Below are positions 33,949-43,603 of a stretch of DNA of 53,532 nucleotides, piece after piece. The position numbers and the translations under genes were made by a program. Origin of the DNA: SAR324 cluster bacterium. GTDB taxonomy: Bacteria > SAR324 > JACQKK01. Location: contig JACZRV010000011.1 in NCBI GenBank assembly GCA_022574555.1, forward strand, positions 1 to 53,532. The letters run 5' to 3'. The notes under the pieces are model-generated. The model searched no databases and was not told where the DNA came from. It worked only from the letters and a program-made list of their open reading frames with translations. Position 1 is the stretch's first letter. Every line of letters starts with the position of its first letter.

Positions 33949-36900
33949 TCACTTCTTACCGTAACCACCCCCTCCGGGTGTTTCGATCCGGATGCGGTCG
34001 CCCGGTTGAAGCTTGATCTCGTTTTTGCCTCCAAGACTGACGATACGCCCGTCGCGTAATATGGCGAGATTGAGCCCCCGCAGGCCCGGCTCTCCGCCGT
34101 TCAGCCCGTATGGGGGAAAGACGCGGCGTTCCGAGAGGATGGCCACATTCATCGGCACCAGAAATTCGATCTCGCGTATGACCCCCTCGCCGCCGTTGTG
34201 GCGGCCGGCCCCGCCGGAGCCATGCCGCAGCGAAAATCGGCGCAGCAAAATGGGATAGCGCCTTTCCAGAATTTCCGGGTCGGTGATGCGGGTATTGGAC
34301 ATGTGGGCGTGCAGCCCGGACTTGCCCTGCCAGTCCGCTCCCGCACCGGTACCACCGCCGATGGTCTCGTAATAGCCGAAGGTTTCGTCGCCAAAGGTCA
34401 AATTGTTCATGGTGCCTTGGGCGCCGGCCACCGCGCCGAAAGCCTTGAGCAGCACATCGGTGATGCGGGACGAAGTTTCCACGTTGCCGCCCACGACCGC
34501 CGCGTCGTGGGACGGGGAGAGCAGGCAGGGGTTTGGAATTTCGATCGTGACGGGTTTCAGGCAGCCGCCATTCAGGGGGATATCCTCGTCTATCAAGGTG
34601 CGAAGCACGTATAGCACCACAGACGTGGTCACGGCGGTCGGGGTGTTGAGGTTGCCCCAAACCTCCGGGCCTGTGCCGGCAAAGTCGAAAGTGATATTTC
34701 GGGCTGTTCGATCGATGGTGATCGCCACCGATATCGGTGTCCCGTCATCCAGGTAATCGGTCGCGCGCAGGGTATCTGTCTCACGCAGGCCTTTCGCAAG
34801 GGATAACTTGACGAGCATGCTGCGTACGGCTTCCTCGGCGTTGTCCTGAATGTGCCCCATGTAGGCCTGCACCACATCGAGCCCGTAATGGCCGATCATC
34901 TCCCGGATCAGTTCCACGCCTCGCTGGTTGGCTGCGATCTGTGCTTTGAGGTCGTAGATATTGTCGTCCAGCCTGCGCGAGCCGGAACTGGGTGGCTGCC
35001 CTTCCGTCCTGGGTATCTCGCCGGGAGCCATCAGCAATCGGCGGATACCCTCTTCCTGAAATCGCCCCTCCTTTACCAGCTTGAAACTGGTGATGCAGGC
35101 CCCCTCTTCCAGCAGTGTGCGGGAGAACGGCGGCATGGAACCCGGCGATATGCCCCCGATCTCGGCGTGATGGCCCCGGTTGGCGACGAAGAACAGGGGT
35201 TTTCGGTCCGCCATGACCGGAGTTACGACGGTAATGTCCGGCAGGTGCGATCCGCCATGGTGCGGATCGTTGGTCACGAGCACATCGCCGGCTTCCAGAT
35301 CGTCGGCGTGGAGCCGCAATTGCTCGCGAACAGCCGCACCCATGGCGCCCAGGTGCACCGGGATGTGCGGGGCGTTGGCCACCAGGCCGCCGTCCGAGTC
35401 GAAGATGGCGCAGGAAAAATCGAGCCGCTCCTTGATGTTGGTCGAAACCGCTGTCCGCTGCAGGGTGCGGCCCATCTGCTCGGCGATAGACATGAACAGG
35501 TTGTTGAAGATGCTCAACTGGATCGGATCGGCTTGCGAGGTAAAGGATTCCCGTTCCTTGGAGTCCACAGAGATTTCCAGGGCCCCGGTCTCGGTTACGG
35601 ACCCCTCGCAACCTGGGTCGATCACGATCGTGCCCCCGTCCTGGATAATCAGCGCGGGTCCTGGGATGCGGTGTGCGCAGCGGAGCGCGTGCCACGGGTA
35701 GATGTCCGATGTGTGCCAGGCGTCCTCGAAAAAAGTGCGGCAGGTCCCAATGGGCTCGATCGGCTCATCCGCGACAGGTACACTTAGCCGTGCCAGGGGC
35801 TCCGCTTTGCCCAGCATGCGCACGCGGACGTCGTCGATGAGCACTCGTGTCCCGGGGTCCTCGAACCCGTATTCGCCACGGTGGTGGTCCCGAAAGGCCG
35901 CCTCGTAGTCCCCTCCCGCCGGTTGATGGATCATGATCGAGGTGATCGAGCCATCGAAGCGCAGATTGAGGTATCGATGAACTTCAGTATGAGCACGGTC
36001 GAATCCTTCTGCTTCCAGTTCGGCGTAACCTTGCGACTCCAATTCCGCGAAGCGGATTTCCAGGCTGGCCACGGCTGCGCCACTCACCGGCTGCCCCGCT
36101 GCCGGCGCCTGCAGATCGCGCACGACATCCGCCAGCCCCATGCCGTATGCGGAGAGGATGCCGGCGAAGCGGTGAATCACGATGTCCCGGATACCGAGTG
36201 ACCGGGCGATGGCGCATGCGTGTTGGCCGCCCGCGCCTCCGAAGCAGGCCAAAACGTGCTCCTTGATGTCATATCCCCGCGCGACGGAGATTTCGCGGAT
36301 CGGTCGGGCCATCGTCTCGTTGGCGGCCCGGATGAATCCCAAGGCCACCTCGGCCACCGAGTACGGCGGCTGACCGGTGCCGTGGCGGTCGGCATTGATT
36401 TCCCCGGTCAGCGCTCCCATTGCGGCACGGCTGGCCTCCAGATCGAGGGGCAGATCCTCATGCGGGCCGAATATATGGGGGAAATGCTCGGGCAGGATGC
36501 GGCCCAACACCAGGTTGGCATCGGTGAGGGTCAAGTGCCCATCTTTCCGATAGCAAATCGGGCCGGGGTGAGCGCCGGCGCTTTCGGGCCCCACCTGAAA
36601 CATGCCGTTGCGGTAGAACAGCCGCGATCCGCCCCCGGCAGCCACGGTAACGATGTTCATCTGTGGGGCCTGAATCCGTACCCCCGCCGTCTCGTTTTCA
36701 TCGGTCAGCTCGAATTCGCCGGCAAATCGTGAGACGTCGGTCGATGTGCCTCCCATGTCGAAGCCGATGACCGGCCGGGGCTTATGCGGATCGAATGACG
36801 TGCGGGCGTAACCCACCACGCCGCCCGCAGGGCCGGAAAGGACGGCACGGCTGCCGATGAATTGCCGCGCGTCGATCAGGCCGCCATGGCTTTGCATGAA

Positions 36901-37704
36901 CAATAGCTGGGTATGGGCCAACTGGTCGGTGAAGCCCTCGCGGAAGCTTGCCAGATAGGTCATGATGTGGGGTGTGAGGTAGGCATCCACGGTCGTCGTA
37001 TCGCCCCGGCCCACGATCTTCACCGTGGGCAACACCTGGTGGGAGAGAGAAACCTGTGTAAAGCCGATCTCGCGTGCGATTTCGCCGATGGATTGCTCGT
37101 GATGCGGAAACGTGTAGGCGTGCATCAGCACGACGGCGACGCCGCGAATTCCCTCGTCATAAACCTGCTGCAGATCGTGGGTGATTTTGGCTTTGTCCAG
37201 GGGGGTCAGAACTTCAATCGGCTCGCCGGTCGTTCCGGTCACCAAACGACCGAGGTCAGCTACCGCCCCGCCTTTTCCCGCGAGACGCACTCTTTCTCTC
37301 GCTTCGATGGCTCTGATGTACAACAGCTCGGGTTGATCGATGCGAAGATCGAAGATGCGGGGCCGATTTTGGTAGCCGATACGCAGGATGTCCTCGAACC
37401 CTTCGGTGACCACGAGGACGAGGGGGCGCCCTTTGCGCTCCAGCAAGGCATTCGTCGCCACCGTGGTGCCCATGCGGATCCACTCGATGGCCGAGGCGTC
37501 AAAACCCTCTTTGGCATGAGGCCGGCCCGTGACCCGTTCCAGCACCCTGCGGATGCCTTCCCTGGGGGCATCGGGATAGTTCGCCGGATCCTCGCTCAGC
37601 AGCTTGAGAGACATGAATCCCGGCTGCGCCGGAATTTCGGCGTAGATATCCGTGAAGGTTCCACCACGATCAACGGAAAATCGGAACTTGTCAGGGTCGG
37701 CCAT
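33949..37704 (-). CDS. 5-oxoprolinase (ATP-hydrolysing), full-length
   Basis: A 1251-residue protein that joins the HyuA and HyuB halves of the hydantoinase/oxoprolinase family, the full length seen in eukaryote-type 5-oxoprolinase. The N-terminal SVDRGGTFTDIYAE (actin-like ATPase start), IGFDMGGTSTDVSR near 305 and GGAGGQHACAIARSLG near 490 mark the A half. The B half includes DPHHGGSHLPDITVV near 810 and the C-terminal GDRIRIETPGGGGYGK. It would hydrolyse 5-oxo-L-proline to L-glutamate using ATP. Hydantoinase or acetone-carboxylase-type activity is less likely because those are split. It stands alone. Confidence 0.9.
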   Translation of the reverse strand: MADPDKFRFSVDRGGTFTDIYAEIPAQPGFMSLKLLSEDPANYPDAPREGIRRVLERVTGRPHAKEGFDASAIEWIRMGTTVATNALLERKGRPLVLVVTEGFEDILRIGYQNRPRIFDLRIDQPELLYIRAIEARERVRLAGKGGAVADLGRLVTGTTGEPIEVLTPLDKAKITHDLQQVYDEGIRGVAVVLMHAYTFPHHEQSIGEIAREIGFTQVSLSHQVLPTVKIVGRGDTTTVDAYLTPHIMTYLASFREGFTDQLAHTQLLFMQSHGGLIDARQFIGSRAVLSGPAGGVVGYARTSFDPHKPRPVIGFDMGGTSTDVSRFAGEFELTDENETAGVRIQAPQMNIVTVAAGGGSRLFYRNGMFQVGPESAGAHPGPICYRKDGHLTLTDANLVLGRILPEHFPHIFGPHEDLPLDLEASRAAMGALTGEINADRHGTGQPPYSVAEVALGFIRAANETMARPIREISVARGYDIKEHVLACFGGAGGQHACAIARSLGIRDIVIHRFAGILSAYGMGLADVVRDLQAPAAGQPVSGAAVASLEIRFAELESQGYAELEAEGFDRAHTEVHRYLNLRFDGSITSIMIHQPAGGDYEAAFRDHHRGEYGFEDPGTRVLIDDVRVRMLGKAEPLARLSVPVADEPIEPIGTCRTFFEDAWHTSDIYPWHALRCAHRIPGPALIIQDGGTIVIDPGCEGSVTETGALEISVDSKERESFTSQADPIQLSIFNNLFMSIAEQMGRTLQRTAVSTNIKERLDFSCAIFDSDGGLVANAPHIPVHLGAMGAAVREQLRLHADDLEAGDVLVTNDPHHGGSHLPDITVVTPVMADRKPLFFVANRGHHAEIGGISPGSMPPFSRTLLEEGACITSFKLVKEGRFQEEGIRRLLMAPGEIPRTEGQPPSSGSRRLDDNIYDLKAQIAANQRGVELIREMIGHYGLDVVQAYMGHIQDNAEEAVRSMLVKLSLAKGLRETDTLRATDYLDDGTPISVAITIDRTARNITFDFAGTGPEVWGNLNTPTAVTTSVVLYVLRTLIDEDIPLNGGCLKPVTIEIPNPCLLSPSHDAAVVGGNVETSSRITDVLLKAFGAVAGAQGTMNNLTFGDETFGYYETIGGGTGAGADWQGKSGLHAHMSNTRITDPEILERRYPILLRRFSLRHGSGGAGRHNGGEGVIREIEFLVPMNVAILSERRVFPPYGLNGGEPGLRGLNLAILRDGRIVSLGGKNEIKLQPGDRIRIETPGGGGYGKK

Positions 37705-37810
37705 AGTGCACGAAAAGTTCGGATCGCGGTTCTCGTCTGTCTTGCAACCGCAATCGCCATGAATCCTGCCGGTGAACCGATTAACCAGCGGGCCACGATG
37801 ATGCGTTAGG

Positions 37811-37839
37811 TTCTAAACGACGATACAGCATGCTACAAT
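37811..37839 (+). promoter_or_regulatory. Possible sigma70-type promoter upstream of a small secreted-protein gene
   Basis: A -10-like TACAAT at 37834-37839 matches 5 of 6 consensus bases. With a 17-base spacer, the -35 position holds TTCTAA (3 of 6). It would serve the gene starting at 37937, or lie in the divergent region of the 5-oxoprolinase gene. Confidence 0.3.
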
Positions 37840-37936
37840 TTTGGCAGGGTCATCAAACCGTATCGATGAAATGCCCTTCGAATCCCCGGTCCATGGACCG
37901 GCAAAGGAAAATCCCAAACAGCGCGATGGTGGCACC

Positions 37937-38323
37937 ATGAGCAACCGCAACGCGTCAGTCCTCCTTTTCCTGGCAATCGTCGCCGCAGTGGCCGTTTTCC
38001 TCTACGTGACGGCATATGCCCAGCAGGTGAAAACGTTTTCCGACGGCGTGGGTAAAGAAGGACGCGTCGCAATCAAGGACTATTCACTGCTTTTGACTTT
38101 CGCCGAGTTGGCAGGCCCCTACAAGGCCGACATCTCTGTGACGATCTACGATTCCGGGGGGGGAATAATCGTGAACGAAGGCTCGGCGGGTCCTTGGTTT
38201 TACGCAGATTTGCCGCCGGGCAATTACCGCGTCGTCGCGGCGGACCCGAACGGTGATGGCCAATCCGCGAGTTTCGATCTAGAGGGCCGCAAACAAAAGA
38301 TCGTGCGGCTCGTGTGGCGTTGA
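37937..38323 (+). CDS. Small exported protein with carboxypeptidase-regulatory-like domain
   Basis: A 128-residue protein. The first 29 residues are a signal peptide or anchor (hydrophobic SVLLFLAIVAAVAVFLYVTA, cleavage near AYA-QQ). The mature part has the beta-sandwich pattern of the carboxypeptidase regulatory family: ISVTIYDSGGGIIVNEGS, WFYADLPPGNYRVVA and KIVRLVWR. The ATG at 37937 has GGTGG upstream. Such domains often act as adhesive or periplasmic accessory units. Function is unknown. Confidence 0.75.
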   Translation: MSNRNASVLLFLAIVAAVAVFLYVTAYAQQVKTFSDGVGKEGRVAIKDYSLLLTFAELAGPYKADISVTIYDSGGGIIVNEGSAGPWFYADLPPGNYRVVAADPNGDGQSASFDLEGRKQKIVRLVWR

Positions 38324-38428
38324 GCCTGGCGGGAATCCGCCGCTAACCCGCCCAGACTCGGCCCAATCTAGAATATCGGCCGCAGGCATGCGAGCCCGAT
38401 TAACGCCACAGTGTGATTAGATTCCGGG

Positions 38429-39346
38429 TTATTTGATCTTCTGGGGAAACCAGTTATTCAACCCCCACACCAGGGGGCTGGCCACGAATATGGACGAGTA
38501 TGTGCCGACCAGAACCCCGATCAGCAACGCGAAAGCGAAATCGTTGATGATCTCTCCCCCAAAAAAGTAAATTGAAAGCACCACCAACAGGGTGGTGCCG
38601 GAGGTCAACAAGGTGCGTGAAAGTGTCTGATTCAAGCTCTCGTTGAGGATATCGAAGAGGGGCTTTTTCTGGAATTTGCGGACGTTGTCGCGAATCCGAT
38701 CCAGAATAACGATGGTGTCGTTGATGGAATACCCGGCGACCGTCAGCACAGCTGCCACAACCGGCAACGTGATCTCCTTCTGAGTGAGCAGGAATGCCGC
38801 CAGGACGATAAAGACATCGTGAAGGAGGGCCACGACCGCGGCGATACTATATCGCCACTGAAAACGAATCCACACGTAGGCCAGAATCGCCAATATGGCG
38901 AAAACCACTGCCTGAAAGGCGGCAAATTTCAGTTCCCGCCCCACCTTGGGACCCACACTCTCCACTCGGCGCACCGTCAACCCGGGGAAAGCCTCGCTCA
39001 AGGTATCTCCGATCCGCTGAGCCAGACCATGGGTCGTGAGGCTTTGGTTCTCATCCGAACCCGCGACGGTCACCAGAATTTCGTGGTTCTCCTCTCCGCC
39101 GAAGGACTGCAGTGAAAACGAGCCGGCGTCGCTCGACGCCAAGGTAGCCCGAATCTGCGAGAGATCGGGCGGAGCGGGAAATTGGATTTGCACCAGGGTG
39201 CCGCCACGGAAGTCTATGCCGTAGTTGAGCCCCCCCAAGGGAAAATAGGCGGCAAGCCCGCCCAGAATCGCCAACCCGGAAATGGCGCTGGCGATCTTCC
39301 ATTTTCCCAGAAAATTGAAGTGGGTATCTTCTTTGATCAGCCTCAT
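38429..39346 (-). CDS. secF: Protein translocase subunit SecF
   Basis: A 305-residue membrane protein with six membrane segments and a periplasmic domain. The sequence FRGGTLVQIQF near residue 41 and the GYSINDTIVILDRIRDNVR motif near 205-225 are the SecF hallmarks, with the D-x-I-V-I-x-D-R pattern of the RND-like core. It uses the proton gradient, with SecD and YajC, to help export through SecYEG. It follows secD at 96 bases in the same direction. Confidence 0.95.
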   Translation of the reverse strand: MRLIKEDTHFNFLGKWKIASAISGLAILGGLAAYFPLGGLNYGIDFRGGTLVQIQFPAPPDLSQIRATLASSDAGSFSLQSFGGEENHEILVTVAGSDENQSLTTHGLAQRIGDTLSEAFPGLTVRRVESVGPKVGRELKFAAFQAVVFAILAILAYVWIRFQWRYSIAAVVALLHDVFIVLAAFLLTQKEITLPVVAAVLTVAGYSINDTIVILDRIRDNVRKFQKKPLFDILNESLNQTLSRTLLTSGTTLLVVLSIYFFGGEIINDFAFALLIGVLVGTYSSIFVASPLVWGLNNWFPQKIK

Positions 39347-39442
39347 ACGTCAGCTTTGGCGCCGGAATCACGCCCCCTTAACCATGTCAAGCAGACGCCG
39401 CTCGTCTGGGCGGCGATGCTGTTGCATTTGCGCGTTACCCAA

Positions 39443-41014
39443 TCAAATACTGATCTTGGCCAGATGTGCGCGGTTCAAATAGAAAATTTCAAACAGGAGA
39501 CGCGTCACCACGATCGCGGTGAACATGCTGGCCAGGATGCCGATGGCTAGGGTAACGGCGAAGCCTTTGATCGGGCCTGTTCCAAAAGCCAGCAACGCGA
39601 ACGCCGCCAAAAGAGTGGTCAGGTTCGCGTCGAAAATGGTCCAAAAAGCCTTCCTAAATCCTTCCACGACCGAGTTTCGCGGATTGTCGGTTCGGCGCAA
39701 TTCTTCCCGAATCCTTTCGAATATCAATACATTGGCGTCGATAGCCATGCCCATCACCAAGACCATACCGGCAATACCGGGCAGGGTCAGAGTGGCCTGG
39801 AAGCCGGCCAAGACCGCCAGGATGATCAAAAGATTGAAGATCAGCGTGAGGCTGGCGAAAATGCCGGACACGCCGTAATACGCCATCATGAAGAGCAAAA
39901 CGGCAATCCCGCCCACGGCCAGAGAGATGATGCCCTGCCGAATCGAATCTTCGCCCAGGGTCGCGCCCACGGTACGCTCCTCCCGAATCTTGATCGGTGC
40001 GGGAAGCGAACCCGACCGGAGCACGATGGCCAAATTGGAAGCCTCGTCCATGGTGAATCCGCCGGTAATCTGGGCCTCTCCTCCGGTAATCGCTTCCCGG
40101 ATTACCGGAGCCGACTGGATCTTGTCGTCCAATACGATGGCCAGCCGCCGGCCACGGTAGCGAGTCGTTATCTTGGCGAAGCGGTCGGTGCCCAGGGAGT
40201 CGAACGAAAGCGAGACGTACGGTTGGTTATCCAGATTGCTGATCGTCACTCGTGCGTCGCGAATCGTGTCCCCGGTCATCACTGCGCGTTTTTCAAGGAC
40301 GTAAGGCTCCCGGCTGATAATCTTCTTGGTCGTTGGGTCGCGTGTTTCCAGGTACTTGAGCGTGTGGCGGGCGGCATCCATCGTGTTTTGGGTCACGTTC
40401 TCTTCGACCAGATAAAACTCCAGTACCGCCTGGGTGCCGATGGCATGAATCGCAGAATCGCGATCTTTCAGACCCGGGAGCTGGATCAGGATGCTTTTTT
40501 CGCCCTGACGTTGAATGGAGGGTTCGCTCACCCCCAATGAGTCGATGCGATTGCGAATCACCTCCAGGGCCTGGGCCACCGATCCGGTGCGGATGCGCTC
40601 GGCCTCTTCGTCCAGGAGTGTGATGCGGGAGACCGTCGGGCTCAAATCTTCACGGTCGAAACTCACCATCAGGCGGTCGAAGGAAGTCTCATCCCAGTCG
40701 ATAATTTCTCCTTCGGCGATTTCCAGTTCGATGCGCTTGCCCACTCGCTCGACCCGGAGATAGTCGATGAGGGCATCGAGCAGCGCGTCCTCAAGTTCCA
40801 ACGCCAGATTATCGAGCATGCGGTCAACGGCCGCTTCGGTATCCACTTCGATATCCAGGTACATTCCTCCTTGGAGGTCCAAACCGAGATTGACCTTGGT
40901 TTCAATTGATTGAGGATCGCCGCCAGGCCAATACGCCTGAAACGTGGGAATCACATAGATCACCGCCACGACGGCGACGATCGAGACAAATATGGCTTTG
41001 ACTTTATAACTCAT
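39443..41014 (-). CDS. secD: Protein translocase subunit SecD
   Basis: A 523-residue protein with the N-terminal membrane helix, the GLDLQGGMYLDIEVD motif (residues 44-58), a large periplasmic domain, and C-terminal helices including GMVLVMGMAIDANVLIFERI near 430, all characteristic of SecD. It works with SecF in the late step of protein translocation. It lies 42 bases after yajC. Confidence 0.95.
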   Translation of the reverse strand: MSYKVKAIFVSIVAVVAVIYVIPTFQAYWPGGDPQSIETKVNLGLDLQGGMYLDIEVDTEAAVDRMLDNLALELEDALLDALIDYLRVERVGKRIELEIAEGEIIDWDETSFDRLMVSFDREDLSPTVSRITLLDEEAERIRTGSVAQALEVIRNRIDSLGVSEPSIQRQGEKSILIQLPGLKDRDSAIHAIGTQAVLEFYLVEENVTQNTMDAARHTLKYLETRDPTTKKIISREPYVLEKRAVMTGDTIRDARVTISNLDNQPYVSLSFDSLGTDRFAKITTRYRGRRLAIVLDDKIQSAPVIREAITGGEAQITGGFTMDEASNLAIVLRSGSLPAPIKIREERTVGATLGEDSIRQGIISLAVGGIAVLLFMMAYYGVSGIFASLTLIFNLLIILAVLAGFQATLTLPGIAGMVLVMGMAIDANVLIFERIREELRRTDNPRNSVVEGFRKAFWTIFDANLTTLLAAFALLAFGTGPIKGFAVTLAIGILASMFTAIVVTRLLFEIFYLNRAHLAKISI

Positions 41015-41056
41015 CGGGATTCCCGCTCAGGCCGGCCGCCGCAAATAACCGCAGGC

Positions 41057-41422
41057 TCATTTCTTCTGATCATCGGAATCCGAAGCTTTGGGAAGTGGTT
41101 CCCTTTTCGTCGCTATCAGTTCGACGATGCGCGTCCGGTCTATGCGAATGGGGACCTTGTGTGAAATTTCGAGGGTGATCGAATCTTCCGCCAGCTTGAT
41201 GATCGTGCCGTGGACGCCCCCGTCAGTTTTGACTTCATCGCCTTTTTTCAGGTCTCCAAGCAATTGGCGATGGGCCTTGGCCTTCTTTTGCTGCGGGCGA
41301 ATGATCAAAAACCAGAAGATGATGAATATCAGGATAAACGGCGCGAATTGAATGATCATGCCCCCGGCACCCTCCCCACCGCCGGGCGGCAGGGCGAACG
41401 CGTCTGTCGCAAATGGCCACAT
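41057..41422 (-). CDS. yajC: Preprotein translocase subunit YajC
   Basis: A 121-residue protein with one membrane segment (IIQFAPFILIFIIFWFLIIR), followed by the family motif RPQQKKAKAH and the conserved GDEVKTDGGVHGTIIKL. It associates with SecDF. The ORF could start at 41440 with two ATGs in tandem, but the third ATG at 41422 is preceded by GGAGAG at the right distance and gives the usual YajC N-terminus, so it is chosen. Operon order yajC-secD-secF is the common one. Confidence 0.94.
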   Translation of the reverse strand: MWPFATDAFALPPGGGEGAGGMIIQFAPFILIFIIFWFLIIRPQQKKAKAHRQLLGDLKKGDEVKTDGGVHGTIIKLAEDSITLEISHKVPIRIDRTRIVELIATKREPLPKASDSDDQKK

Positions 41423-41703
41423 AAATTCTCTCCACATCATTGTTTATTGAACCAGCGTAGTTATCATATTGCGCAGCGCTTGCCTAGAACGATTTTGACG
41501 AAGCCCACCGTTCAGGCCATAGGGGCGTCGGCCGCACTCATAATCATTGCATTCGTTGTCAACGCACCATGGCTGTGATAGACAAATTTGCTGCTTAAAC
41601 GGCACACCGGCCCTCATGCATTTATCCGCTAATCCCGTAGTAATCGAGCTCGGTAATCGGGCTGGGCAATTGGGCTGGATTTAGATCCTCTCTGGAGCAG
41701 CCC

Positions 41704-42588
41704 GTGAAGCTAGTCAGCTTCTTCCGCAAGAACCTCACGCCGGGAATCGGATTGTCGGGGTTCGGGGGCGGGAGAGTGCTGGACCTCAACGCTATCGATC
41801 CCCATTTTCCTCAAAATATCAATGCCTTCCTTGCGGGTGGGGATGGTCTTCTGGATACCGCCCGGCGCATCCAGGAACGGTGCGGGGAACATGAGGACGC
41901 CTTTTTGGGTCACGAGCAGTATACGCTTAGACCGCCGGTGCCCAATCCCTCCAAATTCTTGCTTTTGGGCGCCAACTATCGGGCCCACGTCGAGGAAACC
42001 GGCCGCGAGATTCCCGAAAAACCGGTCATATTCGGACGCTGGGCGCACACACTGATCGCCTCGGGTGAGCCCATCCGGGTGCCGAAAGTGAGCAATCGTG
42101 TCGATTTCGAGGGCGAACTGGTTGTCGTCATCGGAAAGGAGGGCAAATCCATTCCTCTGAACAGGGCCTGGGATCATGTTGCGGGTTACACCTGCTTCAA
42201 CGACGTTTCCGTCCGCGATTATCAACGCATGAGCAAGCCCCAGCAATGGACCCTGGGCAAGAACTTTGACAATTCAGGACCCCTGGGCCCTTGGGTGGTG
42301 ACCCGAGACGAAATTCCGCATCCGGACAACCTGCACCTGAAAACCCTGGTGAATTCCAAAGTGATGCAGGATGGCAACACGGGTGACCTGATCTTCGACA
42401 TCCCGTATCTGATCGAGCTGATATCCTCGGTGATGACCCTATTTCCGGGTGATCTGATCTCCACCGGCACGCCGGGTGGTGTGGGAGATGCGCGCGACCC
42501 CCCGGTCTATTTGAAGGACGGGGATGTGGTGACCGTGACCATCGAAGGTATCGGCGAATTGACCAACCCCGTACTCGATGAGCCGTAG
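41704..42588 (+). CDS. Fumarylacetoacetate hydrolase family protein
   Basis: A 294-residue enzyme of the FAH superfamily. The metal ligands are visible as the Glu pair in VDFEGELVVVIGK (about E136, E138) and the downstream Asp in FNDVSVRDYQR (about residue 167). The C-terminal stretch LFPGDLISTGTPGGVGDARD is the family signature. Substrates may be acylpyruvates, fumarylpyruvate or 2-hydroxyhepta-dienedioate, so the specific one is not clear. Start GTG at 41704 is supported by GGAG upstream. It lies alone on the plus strand. Confidence 0.9.
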   Translation: MKLVSFFRKNLTPGIGLSGFGGGRVLDLNAIDPHFPQNINAFLAGGDGLLDTARRIQERCGEHEDAFLGHEQYTLRPPVPNPSKFLLLGANYRAHVEETGREIPEKPVIFGRWAHTLIASGEPIRVPKVSNRVDFEGELVVVIGKEGKSIPLNRAWDHVAGYTCFNDVSVRDYQRMSKPQQWTLGKNFDNSGPLGPWVVTRDEIPHPDNLHLKTLVNSKVMQDGNTGDLIFDIPYLIELISSVMTLFPGDLISTGTPGGVGDARDPPVYLKDGDVVTVTIEGIGELTNPVLDEP

Positions 42589-42651
42589 CCTGCCGCTCGA
42601 ATCGGAATTTGGCCCATTTATCCGGATACATGACCGGCGGCATGAATTAGG

Positions 42652-42977
42652 GTGTGGTCTCAGTTCTGGAAATACACCGGGCTCTACGCGGTACTGATGG
42701 CTGCGGTGGTGCCATTCATTATTGGCTGGATTCCGCCGAATCGATGGGTCGGGTTCCGCTTTCCCGGAGCAGTTCAGAACCCTGAACTTTGGTACGAAAT
42801 AAATTCGATCGGGGTTTCCAGATCGTCATCGCCATGGCGAATTTCGGGTCGGTAAACGGAGTGTTGATCTGGCGGGGAAATCCCATCTTGAAGCGCTACC
42901 TCGGCTGGGTCAACGGTTCCATGATCGTTTTGAGTTTCTGGTTGGTGACGGTCGAAATGGTCGCGCTCCTTCCCTAG
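42652..42977 (+). pseudogene. SdpI/YhfL-like membrane protein gene disrupted by a one-base frameshift
   Basis: The first reading frame from GTG 42652 encodes a membrane start (TGLYAVLMAAVVPFIIGW) and the family motif PPNRWVGFRFPG, then WYEINSIG. After the G run at 42811-42814 the family-like sequence continues in the frame one base back: GFQIVIAMANFGSVNGV, then YLGWVNGSMIVLSFWL, ending in TAG at 42977. One extra G would restore a continuous 108-residue protein with SdpI-family shape (immunity and signalling membrane protein in Bacillus). Possible reasons are a sequencing error in a homopolymer, a true mutation, or a programmed shift. Confidence 0.65.
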
Positions 42978-42991
42978 ACGTTCGAAGTTTC

Positions 42992-43603
42992 TTAGAATCC
43001 TATTCGAATCGAGAGCACCACGCCGGTTGAGACCAAGGTGAACGCATCGCCGCTCTCGGTTTCGATGGCGTGGGCCGATGCGATAAATGCGGGGATGAAC
43101 CATACCGAGCGGGTGATGCGAAACTCAGCTCCGGCATTACCGAAGATGCCTGGACCTACTCCCGATGTTTGGCCCACTTCCGACTCCGGATAATCGAAAT
43201 CCATGTCGTAGGAGATGATCGAAAATCCGCCGCCCACAAAGCCGATCACATTGGTGCCAGGGTCCGTGTTGAACAAAACGGTGAGTCCGGTATTGGCAGT
43301 GGCTGAACGGACGTGCACGTCGGTCACATTGCCGGTGGCTTCGTCTTTGAACTCACCGTCGGTGGTCGCATAGGCACCGCCTATGGTCCATTGCAGGTCC
43401 CGCTTGAATTCGAGGGACCAGCGCGCACCAAACGATGTCCCTAGGGTCGTGGTCGTGCCATCCGAATAACTGGTCGTACCAATAAATATCATCGTCCGTC
43501 GATCGCCCTTGGCAGCTTCTGCCTCGGAGACCCACACCGCTGACACGCCAATAGCCACCAGCATCGAGGTCACTGTCAACTGCCGGTAAACTGCGAATCG
43601 CAT
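42992..43603 (-). CDS. Outer-membrane beta-barrel protein
   Basis: A 203-residue protein from ATG 43603 (AGTGAGG lies just before it). A signal peptide of about 30 residues (cleavage near AEA-AK) is followed by a Gly/Thr-rich sequence with alternating residues typical of strands (for example WTIGGAYATTDGE and VIGFVGGGFSIISYDM). It ends with phenylalanine (SIRIGF), the usual last residue recognised by the Bam complex. It resembles small eight-stranded barrel proteins of the OmpA/OmpW size range. The specific role is unknown. Confidence 0.75.
   Translation of the reverse strand: MRFAVYRQLTVTSMLVAIGVSAVWVSEAEAAKGDRRTMIFIGTTSYSDGTTTTLGTSFGARWSLEFKRDLQWTIGGAYATTDGEFKDEATGNVTDVHVRSATANTGLTVLFNTDPGTNVIGFVGGGFSIISYDMDFDYPESEVGQTSGVGPGIFGNAGAEFRITRSVWFIPAFIASAHAIETESGDAFTLVSTGVVLSIRIGF

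Noticed and set aside
41498..41578. 27-codon hydrophobic frame from a TTG
   Set aside because: No promoter or ribosome site and a TTG start; the evidence is weaker than for the 15699 and 15824 ORFs.
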